A DNA stretch of 5,416 bases from Gammaproteobacteria bacterium (GTDB lineage: Bacteria; Pseudomonadota; Gammaproteobacteria; GCA-001735895). The position numbers and the translations under genes were made by a program. Of this stretch, positions 1 through 5,416 are shown one piece after another. The DNA lies in NCBI GenBank assembly GCA_003645435.1, contig QNFD01000213.1, positions 1 to 5,416 of the forward strand, given 5' to 3'. The notes beneath the pieces were generated by a model. The model did not search any database and was not told the DNA's origin. It worked only from the letters and a program-made list of their open reading frames with translations. How positions within the stretch are numbered: position 1 is the first letter of the stretch; each line of letters opens with the position of its first letter.

Positions 1-1689
1 CACCCCGAGATCGCGCAGTGGGCAGAACGCGTTTACACGATTGTCTATACTGCCACCGATCCCTCGCAAAAACTTCGCGCGGCCATCGCCCTCGCACCGA
101 CAATTGGCTGGACCGGACGTTTTCCGATGGCTCTTGAGATCATAGAACTGGTTCGAAACTTCGCGAGCGCGCCGGATGTCTCTCCGATCACGCTCGCAAC
201 ATTGCGCTATATCGAATCGATGCATTACATGCTTACTGGTGAACACGAGCTTTGTATGGACGCGGTTCATGGAGCAGTAGACATAGCGCTTAGCCATGGA
301 ATCCACACCTGGAAAAACAGTAGCTTGATCAATGGCGTGGTCAGCGCTCTCGGCGTCGGCAACCTCGATCTTGCCGAAAATTTACTGGCGCAAATTGATA
401 TGCAGGCGATGGTGGTTCGGCGCTTCGACTCCTGTCTGCACAGTTACTGCCTGGCCTGGCTAGCTAATCTGAAAAACAACGTGCTCGATGCTTATCATCA
501 CCACCGCACGGCGCTTCGAGTCGTTACCGAAGTGGGTGCACCGTTTTTCGAGGTCATGTTTCAGCTTGGCCTGGCACAGACACTATTCGCCTGTGACGAT
601 GAGCGCAAAGGCGTGAGTATGCTGCGCCAGATCCGTAAGAAAGCCAAAACTATCCCAAATCACTTGCTCGAGTTCATGATATTTCTGGCCTACGCACACA
701 TTGCGATGAATCATGGCCGCAAAGCCTCTGGCTTACGTGCGCTTAAATATGCGCTTGGGGTCGGCCGTGAACACAACTTCAACAACATTATTGGCTGGCA
801 ACCATGCGACCTGGCGGAACTGGCCGTGATTGCACTGGAAAATGGTATCGAGGTGGATTACGTGCGCCAATTCATTATTCGGCGTAACCTCAAACCTGTA
901 AACCCGCCCTGGCATGTTGAAGATTGGCCCTGGAAGGCCCGGATTCGAACACTCGGCCAGTTTGGATTAGAACTGTATTCCGAGTCGAGCAAAGACAAGC
1001 CTCGCGGACGGCCGGTAGAACTGTTAAAAGTTGCGCTCGCACTCGGTGGTCGGGGTGTTGCTGTCGATCGCATCACCGACATATTGTGGCCGAACATTGA
1101 TGCTGACTACGCACATCGCTCCTTCAATACGACACTTCACCGCCTGCGTAAACTACTCGGCGACGATCATGCCGTGGTGTTTCATGATGGTAAGCTGACG
1201 CTGGACGAAAATTATTTCTGGGTAGACATCTGGGCCTTCGACCGGGCCCTTGGCGCTGTTTCTGAATACCTGAGAAATCCCGCACTAGCTTCGTCCCAGG
1301 CACAACTGATGACCCTCGCGAACAGGGCTTTGTCTCTATACAAGGGTTCATTTTTGGGCGACGAGCTTTCTTCCTGGGCTATCAACGCTCGCGATCAATG
1401 GAAGAGTCGATTCGTACGCTTTGCCTGCGAGACTGCCGAGGCACTAAAAAACAACGAGCAAATTGATCAGGCTATCACTTTTTTGCAGGCCAGCCTTGAC
1501 GCCGAAGATCAGGCCGAGGGCATTTATCGACAACTCATGCTCTACTATCTGGAGCGGGGCCGCAGGGCCGAGGGCATAGAAACATACAACCGCTGCCGTA
1601 ACATGTTAAGCGCGGGGCCCGGCGTAGAACCATCTCCTGAAACCCTGAAAATCCACCAGGAGTTGATGGCGGGCGGAGAATCTGGCTAG
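1..1689 (+). CDS. BTAD-domain transcriptional regulator with helical-repeat region, 5' partial
   Basis: The reading frame is open from the first base, so the gene begins upstream; 562 residues are visible. An internal ATG at 127 is not needed as a start because the 42 codons before it continue the same helical protein. Visible residues 1 to about 300 are alpha-helical repeats of TPR/MalT type. At about 314-410 comes an OmpR-like winged helix: the lead-in WPWKARIRTLGQFGL, then LWPNIDADYAHRSFNTTLHR with LRKLLG after it, then VDIWAFDRAL. Residues about 410-555 match the all-helical bacterial transcriptional activator domain (BTAD), ending with GPGVEPSPET. Relatives of this type often carry an N-terminal AAA/NB-ARC-like ATPase and total around 1000 residues; that part would be outside the window and is inference. 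The likely role is ligand- or ATP-gated transcription activation in the cytoplasm. Target genes and inducer are unknown. It converges on the thiamine operon and shares its stop bases. Certain as a regulator of this class, uncertain in function. Confidence 0.88.
   Translation, partial: HPEIAQWAERVYTIVYTATDPSQKLRAAIALAPTIGWTGRFPMALEIIELVRNFASAPDVSPITLATLRYIESMHYMLTGEHELCMDAVHGAVDIALSHGIHTWKNSSLINGVVSALGVGNLDLAENLLAQIDMQAMVVRRFDSCLHSYCLAWLANLKNNVLDAYHHHRTALRVVTEVGAPFFEVMFQLGLAQTLFACDDERKGVSMLRQIRKKAKTIPNHLLEFMIFLAYAHIAMNHGRKASGLRALKYALGVGREHNFNNIIGWQPCDLAELAVIALENGIEVDYVRQFIIRRNLKPVNPPWHVEDWPWKARIRTLGQFGLELYSESSKDKPRGRPVELLKVALALGGRGVAVDRITDILWPNIDADYAHRSFNTTLHRLRKLLGDDHAVVFHDGKLTLDENYFWVDIWAFDRALGAVSEYLRNPALASSQAQLMTLANRALSLYKGSFLGDELSSWAINARDQWKSRFVRFACETAEALKNNEQIDQAITFLQASLDAEDQAEGIYRQLMLYYLERGRRAEGIETYNRCRNMLSAGPGVEPSPETLKIHQELMAGGESG
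1686..1689. other. Shared CTAG: convergent stop codons of the regulator and kinase genes
   Basis: The palindrome CTAG supplies TAG on the plus strand (1687-1689, end of the BTAD regulator) and TAG on the minus strand (1688-1686, end of the phosphotransferase). No intergenic space exists, and I saw no hairpin followed by a T-run on either strand near the junction, so transcripts from both sides may run into each other. Confidence 0.9.
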
Positions 1690-2549
1690 CCGCTGGCTTC
1701 AAATCCCGGGTCCCTCGAGAGACTTTGAATTTGCGACTCGACATCGGTTTTAGTAAAGGCTGCCATCCAGCAGATCGACAATACCTGCAATATATAACGA
1801 TAGTCGATTAACAATTCCAGATCGTTTCCCAGGGCTTTCTGTCGATAAATATTTAACAACTCACTGGATTGATAGCGATCAAAAGCCAGCGCATTGCATA
1901 CTGTCGCCAGGTCCCAATAAGGCGAGGCCATTGATGAATACTCCCAGTCAATAATCCAGATTCGATCAGAGTCATCAATCAGAATATTTTCCAGCACCAG
2001 GTCATTATGCGACGGCCGCAGCCGGCTGTCCCTGACCAACAGCTTCTCTATTTTGGCTTGCGCGACTTCATAAACGCTACTGGCCAGATGCCGGTGCGAA
2101 GCGGGGACCAGCCGGTAGTATTGGACCAGTAATTCACCCAGGTCAACCTGGCCCTGGAAGTTCTTATTGCAATCATGCAGGCTACGCATAACCGTGACTA
2201 GCTGCTGGGATATCGATTCCCGCGAAATATCGTTTGGGGTTATTGGACGGGTCCTGTTAAGCGTGGAAGTCAGGCTTAGTCCGTTTTGATCGCGCCAGGC
2301 GCATTTAGGCGCTAATCCCAGTGTCTCTGCAATTTCGGCATTGTGGGCCTCGAACTGCCTGTTAATATATTGATTGGTTTCCGTTTTCGGAATTCTTAAC
2401 ACCCAGTCCTGCACACCATTTACGAGGCGAAAATTTTGATTGGTATAACCGGACAGTTTCGTAATCCGGGTCTTATTGCAATCCAGTCCCTGTAGTTGGG
2501 GAATGCATTTAAAAATTGGGTCAAAGTCCACAACAGGACGGTTAGTCAC
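1686..2549 (-). CDS. APH/choline kinase-fold phosphotransferase, putative thiamine kinase
   Basis: A 287-residue small-molecule kinase of the aminoglycoside phosphotransferase/choline kinase superfamily; E. coli ThiK is of similar size (274 residues). Visible motifs: the nucleotide loop LSGYTNQNF at 32-40; R52 in VLRIP, where the family has its N-lobe basic residue; E67 in RQFEAHN, likely the helix-C glutamate; the catalytic loop HNDLVLEN at 181-188 with D183 as catalytic base and N188 as metal ligand; and IIDWEYSSM at 199-207 with D201 as the second Mg2+ ligand. The DWEY form is typical of the LicA/ThiK branch rather than antibiotic-resistance enzymes. The start is GTG at 2549, overlapping the thiQ stop as GTGA, with a weak GGGT five bases upstream, so translation is probably coupled to thiQ. 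As the last gene of a thiamine importer operon, its likely reaction is thiamine + ATP to thiamine monophosphate in the cytoplasm. Choline, ethanolamine or another alcohol is possible; fold sure, substrate inferred. Confidence 0.85.
   Translation of the reverse strand: MTNRPVVDFDPIFKCIPQLQGLDCNKTRITKLSGYTNQNFRLVNGVQDWVLRIPKTETNQYINRQFEAHNAEIAETLGLAPKCAWRDQNGLSLTSTLNRTRPITPNDISRESISQQLVTVMRSLHDCNKNFQGQVDLGELLVQYYRLVPASHRHLASSVYEVAQAKIEKLLVRDSRLRPSHNDLVLENILIDDSDRIWIIDWEYSSMASPYWDLATVCNALAFDRYQSSELLNIYRQKALGNDLELLIDYRYILQVLSICWMAAFTKTDVESQIQSLSRDPGFEASG
2546..2549 (-). other. GTGA stop-start overlap of thiQ and kinase gene
   Basis: Minus-strand bases 2549 to 2546 read GTGA. GTG starts the phosphotransferase and TGA stops thiQ. 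This is a four-base termination-reinitiation arrangement. With only a weak GGGT upstream, expression of the kinase probably depends on translation of thiQ. Confidence 0.85.
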
Positions 2550-3265
2550 GATTTACCCAGGTAGTCATTTACTTCGGCCAGGGGCGATTCAGTTAAAAGC
2601 TGTTCCGTCGGCAACAGCGATATTACCCTGCCTTTACTGATGAAGGCGGTGTTTTCGGAAGCCAACAGTGCATCAGACGGTTGATGACTGACCAGCAGGG
2701 CTATCATTTGCTGTTCGATCACAATCGCCTTCAGTAATTCGATCATTTCCTGGCGTAATGCCGGCCCCAGAGCCGCAAAAGGCTCGTCCAGAAGTAATAT
2801 TTGATGCTTCCGAATTAACGCACGGGCAATTGCCACGCGTTGCCTTTGGCCACCGGATAATTCTGCCGGCATACTTTTTCCGAAATCACCAAGCCCAAGA
2901 TCATCCAGGGTCTGGTTTATTCCGGCATGCTGCTGAGCATCCAGCTTGAGCGAAGGATTGACACCCAGCGCTACGTTGGTGAATACATCGAGATGGGGAA
3001 ACAGGTTATGTTCCTGGAACACGATGGTAACGGGCCGTTCGGCTGGTTCCAGGCTTTGAATCTCGCGTCCAGCGACCTGGATTATTCCACTTGTCGGCTG
3101 ATGAAAACCGGCAATCAACCCCAGTAAGGTGCTTTTACCGGAACCACTGGGGCCGATAAGGCTCAGTACTTCGCCGGGCTTTGCCTGCAGATCAAACAGC
3201 ATCGAGTCGGTCTGTTTTTTTTTGCCCCGCGGGTAACAAAAAGCCAACCGCTCAATGCTTAACAC
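2546..3265 (-). CDS. thiQ: Thiamine ABC transporter ATP-binding protein ThiQ
   Basis: Cytoplasmic ATPase subunit of the thiamine/TPP importer, 239 residues from the chosen start (E. coli ThiQ 232). In order: Walker A GPSGSGKST (38-46), Q-loop VFQEHNLFPHL with Q84, a stretch VNPSLKL shared with ThiQ, signature LSGGQRQRVAIARAL (136-150), Walker B ILLLDE (156-161), and H-loop histidine H194 in LVSHQ. ALRQEM after Walker B also matches ThiQ closely, which separates it from other importer ATPases. A start at TTG 3280 is possible in frame, but GTG at 3265 has a full GGAGG eight bases ahead and removes a five-residue extension that ThiQ lacks, so it is preferred. The gene overlaps the end of thiP by 14 bases and the following kinase gene by 4. 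Oddities: the D-loop reads AALGP where E. coli ThiQ has SALDP, and an A9 run encodes three lysines at residues 15-17. Identity is firm. Confidence 0.95.
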   Translation of the reverse strand: MLSIERLAFCYPRGKKKQTDSMLFDLQAKPGEVLSLIGPSGSGKSTLLGLIAGFHQPTSGIIQVAGREIQSLEPAERPVTIVFQEHNLFPHLDVFTNVALGVNPSLKLDAQQHAGINQTLDDLGLGDFGKSMPAELSGGQRQRVAIARALIRKHQILLLDEPFAALGPALRQEMIELLKAIVIEQQMIALLVSHQPSDALLASENTAFISKGRVISLLPTEQLLTESPLAEVNDYLGKS

Positions 3266-4820
3266 GAGACTTTCCTCCAATTCCGGTTTCTAGCATCCAG
3301 AACACTAATAAACAGGATAGCAGTAGAAAAGCAGCCGTTACCGCGGCCTGGGGAATACGATAGGCCGATAGTTGTTGATATAACAATAAGGGTAAGGTTG
3401 TCGTATCGGGAGTACCAAATAGTGCTATTACACCCAGGTCGCCCATTGCCAGTGCGGCAACCAGCGCCGCCGACAGACCCAGTGGTTTACGTAATATCGG
3501 CCAGTCGACAAACTTGAAACGGTTCCAGCCACTTAATGCCAGGCTGTCGCACAGGTGATTGTAGCGCATTTTACTCTGTCGCATTGCCGGCCCGAGCGTG
3601 CGAATTACAAATGGTAACCCCATCATTGCATTGACCAGAATTACAATCGGCAAAGCCCAGTCGAATACATTAAGCCATGGCGCTATTAGCACAAAAAGAC
3701 CAGTTCCGATTACCAGTGGCGGCACAACATAAACAATCGAACCGGCCAGTTCAATTAAACCGGCTCTCTTGTTTTGGCTGCTAGTCGCGAGATCGGTACT
3801 GGTATGGAGTAGGGCCCAGCCCGCAACTATGGAAAGGCTGGCCGCAGAAAGCCCGACCATCAAACTAAAGCCGGCAGAATGCCAGAGTTCAATACTGCTT
3901 AGTACCTGCCTTAGCGGGCCATTCAAAGCATCGACAAGCATGGCTAACAAAGGCATGCCGACAAACAGGGCCGCGAGCATAATTATGCCTGTGTTAATAA
4001 ACAGATTACTGCTTCTTTTTCGTACCGGTAAAGTTGAAACCGTTATTTCAACATTGGGCAGCCTGTGAAATCGTGAACTAATCCAGGCAACCAGTACACA
4101 CAGTGTTAATTGTAACAGGGCCAGCACAACCGCCTGCGACGGGTTAAAATCAAACCGCAATGACTGATAAATAGCGACTTCCAGGGTGGTGCTTCGAGGC
4201 CCGCCGCCGAGCGTCAAAACCACTGCAAAGCTGGTCAAACATAACATGAACACTAATAGACCCACTCCCGGCAGGCTTTCTCTCAGGGCCGGCCATTCCA
4301 GGTATTTCCATTGCTGCCACTGGCCCATGCCGAGCTGATCACCGAGTTGCCAGTGGTGGTCCGGTATCGATTGCCAGACAGGCAGGAGCAGACGTACCGC
4401 CAACGGCAGGTTAAAGAATACATGCGCAATTAAAATACCATTCAGGCCATAAAGCGCTCGACCGAGCGGGATCCAGCCATTGCTGCCGTAAACCGATACC
4501 ACCCCCATCACCACCACCACGGCCGGAACTACCAGCGGCAGTCCGAACAACCTGAGCAACAAGCCGCGTAAAGGGAAGTCGCCGCGACGCGCAAACGCTC
4601 GTGCCACCAATAACGCGAAACCGATACTTAACAAGGTCGACAGGCTTGCCTGCCATACACTGAAAAACAGCACCCTGCGGATATACTGACTTTGCCATAA
4701 CGAACCGAGTCCGCTGTCGGTAGTAGCCAGACCAGAAACACCAAGCAGGCCCGCCATTGGTGCCAGCACCAGAAGCGCGAGTACTGCAAGAACGGGGTAA
4801 GCAGAACGGAAACCGGGCAT
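3252..4820 (-). CDS. thiP: Thiamine ABC transporter permease ThiP
   Basis: Inner-membrane permease of the thiamine importer, 522 residues (E. coli ThiP 536), made of two homologous halves with about 12 hydrophobic segments: near residues 8-28, 53-75, 88-111, 127-148, 186-205, 229-248, 274-297, 316-338, 358-381, 388-409, 448-470 and 492-510. Each half has a cytoplasmic EAA-type coupling loop, at about 158-185 (QLGMGQWQQWKYLEWP) and 421-448 (SLALSGWNRFKFVDWP), which dock on ThiQ. ThiP-like stretches include ILIAHVFFNLPLAVRLLL (129-146) and LTLGGGPRSTTLEVAIYQS (202-220). An in-frame TAA three codons upstream (4827-4829) bounds the start, making ATG 4820 the first possible; no strong Shine-Dalgarno precedes it, only GGTAG about ten bases away. 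The gene follows thiB after 56 bp, and its last codons contain the ribosome binding site and start of thiQ. Both halves look intact, with no frameshift. Identity is firm. Confidence 0.95.
   Translation of the reverse strand: MPGFRSAYPVLAVLALLVLAPMAGLLGVSGLATTDSGLGSLWQSQYIRRVLFFSVWQASLSTLLSIGFALLVARAFARRGDFPLRGLLLRLFGLPLVVPAVVVVMGVVSVYGSNGWIPLGRALYGLNGILIAHVFFNLPLAVRLLLPVWQSIPDHHWQLGDQLGMGQWQQWKYLEWPALRESLPGVGLLVFMLCLTSFAVVLTLGGGPRSTTLEVAIYQSLRFDFNPSQAVVLALLQLTLCVLVAWISSRFHRLPNVEITVSTLPVRKRSSNLFINTGIIMLAALFVGMPLLAMLVDALNGPLRQVLSSIELWHSAGFSLMVGLSAASLSIVAGWALLHTSTDLATSSQNKRAGLIELAGSIVYVVPPLVIGTGLFVLIAPWLNVFDWALPIVILVNAMMGLPFVIRTLGPAMRQSKMRYNHLCDSLALSGWNRFKFVDWPILRKPLGLSAALVAALAMGDLGVIALFGTPDTTTLPLLLYQQLSAYRIPQAAVTAAFLLLSCLLVFWMLETGIGGKSRVKH
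3274..3278 (-). promoter_or_regulatory. Shine-Dalgarno of thiQ inside thiP
   Basis: On the minus strand the sequence reads GGAGGAAAGTCTCGTG: a full GGAGG core, eight bases of spacing, then GTG at 3265. The site lies in the last codons of thiP (GIGGKS), so ribosomes finishing thiP terminate 14 bases inside thiQ. It decides the thiQ start in favour of GTG 3265 over TTG 3280, because TTG would overlap the site itself and has no comparable site upstream. Confidence 0.85.
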
Positions 4821-4876
4821 TGAATTTTATCTACCGTATGCAATCAGGTCGGAACAACCTTCATCTGACAGGCGGG
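4821..4876 (-). other. 56-bp thiB-thiP spacer
   Basis: The only non-coding gap in the window. Read on the minus strand it holds a short imperfect inverted repeat, AGGTT-GTTCC-GACCT (one G-T pair), without a T-run, so it does not qualify as an intrinsic terminator. The base run before the thiP ATG is AT-rich. No promoter with recognisable -35 and -10 boxes was found. It is most simply a spacer within one transcript. Confidence 0.5.
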
Positions 4877-5416
4877 CTAGTTCGCCATGACTTCAAGCCA
4901 TTCGTAAACCCATTGCCGGCGTTTATCGGCGATCTCGATGTCGCTAAACAACAGTGCCGGTGCGGGATCGATCAATTGCCTGAAAGCAGGGGGTAATTTT
5001 GAGCGTTCGAGTGACGCCGGATACATCCAGTTGGTCGTCGGGATAATGCTCTGGAATTCCGGTTCTTGCATGAACTCCAGGAATAACCGGGCCAGCGCCT
5101 GTTGCCGACTCGAGGCGAGTAAGCCCGCTACTTCGATTTGCTGGTAATGTCCCTCAGAAAATCGTGCAGCGGCGTAGCGCTCGTCCTGCTCTGCAATGAT
5201 GTGATAAGCCGGTGACGTGGTATAACTCAGCACCATCGCTGCTTCACCCTTGAGAAACAGTCCATAAGCCTCACTCCAGCCTTTACTGACCGTAACGATG
5301 CGGTCTGAAAGCTTTGCCCAGGCCTCGTCAGACCGATCACCATAAACTTTCTTAATCCATAACAGCAACCCCAGTCCCGGTGTACTGGTGCGTGGATCCT
5401 GGATTAATATCTGCGG
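4877..5416 (-). CDS. thiB: Thiamine-binding periplasmic protein ThiB, C-terminal part
   Basis: Substrate-binding protein of the thiamine importer, working in the periplasm. The frame stays open to the right edge, so the start, signal peptide and N-terminal lobe are outside; 179 residues are visible, a little over half of the usual ~327. The TTG at 5368 is an internal leucine codon, not a start, because the codons before it encode the conserved ILIQDPRTSTPGLG. Further ThiB landmarks: KGWSEAYGLFLKGEA, VLSYTTSPAYHII, FSEGHYQQIEVAG and IPTTNWMYPA. The aromatic residues in these stretches (W and Y in GWSEAY, Y in SYTTSPAY and in GHY, W in NWMYP) lie where the family builds its thiamine pocket; exact pocket assignment is from family knowledge. 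The protein ends with EWLEVMAN and TAG at about the same point as E. coli ThiB. First visible gene of the thiBPQ-kinase operon. Identity is firm. Confidence 0.95.
   Translation of the reverse strand, partial: PQILIQDPRTSTPGLGLLLWIKKVYGDRSDEAWAKLSDRIVTVSKGWSEAYGLFLKGEAAMVLSYTTSPAYHIIAEQDERYAAARFSEGHYQQIEVAGLLASSRQQALARLFLEFMQEPEFQSIIPTTNWMYPASLERSKLPPAFRQLIDPAPALLFSDIEIADKRRQWVYEWLEVMAN

Noticed and set aside
127..1689. Regulator starting at ATG 127
   Set aside because: The frame has no stop from base 1 and the upstream codons read as helical protein continuous with the rest; the true start is outside.
1686..2549. Aminoglycoside resistance kinase
   Set aside because: The catalytic loop HNDLVLEN and IIDWEY fit the ThiK/LicA/choline kinase branch, and the gene is embedded in a thiamine transport operon with no mobile-element signs.
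3769..4068. Plus-strand open frame of 99 residues opposite thiP
   Set aside because: Antisense shadow of a well-conserved membrane protein, without a recognisable domain or ribosome binding site.
4411..4698. Minus-strand open frame of 95 residues inside thiP
   Set aside because: It lies wholly within the firmly identified permease in another frame, has low-complexity Gly-rich content and no recognisable domain.
4821..4876. Possible TPP riboswitch remnant: the spacer contains ACCTGAT followed by a GCATACGGTAGA stretch, loosely like the 3' half of a THI element
   Set aside because: The CTGAGA core is missing, the P4/P5 stems cannot be drawn, and 56 bases is too short for the usual aptamer of about 100. 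A covariance-model search would settle it; a chance 7-base match is likelier.
4877..5368. thiB starting at TTG 5368 as a complete 163-residue protein
   Set aside because: The frame is open to the right edge and the preceding codons encode conserved ThiB sequence (QDPRTSTPGLG), so the gene is cut by the window, not short.

Overview
The window looks like chromosomal DNA of a gammaproteobacterium. The three transport proteins resemble the enterobacterial thiamine importer ThiB-ThiP-ThiQ along their visible lengths, while the gene order, the adjacent kinase and the convergent regulator differ from E. coli. The genus cannot be fixed from sequence reading alone. Coding density is close to 100%: the only gap is 56 bp, and two junctions on the minus strand plus the one convergent junction are overlaps.

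Layout. From the left edge to 1689, plus strand, lies the 3' part of a large regulator gene: helical repeats, then a winged-helix DNA-binding domain, then a bacterial transcriptional activator domain (BTAD). Its start is outside the window. The remainder is a minus-strand operon read from right to left: thiB (periplasmic thiamine-binding protein, N-terminal part outside the window), thiP (two-fold permease), thiQ (ATPase) and a phosphotransferase of the aminoglycoside phosphotransferase/choline kinase fold, whose best explanation here is a thiamine kinase (ThiK-like). The operon and the regulator converge and share the four bases CTAG, in which each strand has its TAG stop.

How the genes work together. 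ThiB captures thiamine or its phosphates in the periplasm, ThiP forms the membrane channel and ThiQ powers import. The fourth gene starts inside the stop codon of thiQ (GTGA), so it is very probably co-translated; phosphorylating incoming thiamine to thiamine monophosphate would trap it in the cell and feed ThiL. The kinase substrate is inferred from context and family, not shown directly. Any promoter or TPP riboswitch for the operon would lie upstream of thiB, beyond the right edge. Nothing visible ties the BTAD regulator to thiamine.

Main points for a second look: the importer-kinase coupling, a glycine in the ThiQ D-loop where the family has aspartate, an A9 tract early in thiQ, a corrected thiQ start (GTG at 3265 with a Shine-Dalgarno inside thiP), and the regulator's domain order, which differs from classical SARPs. 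No RNA gene, mobile element, CRISPR array or long repeat was seen.
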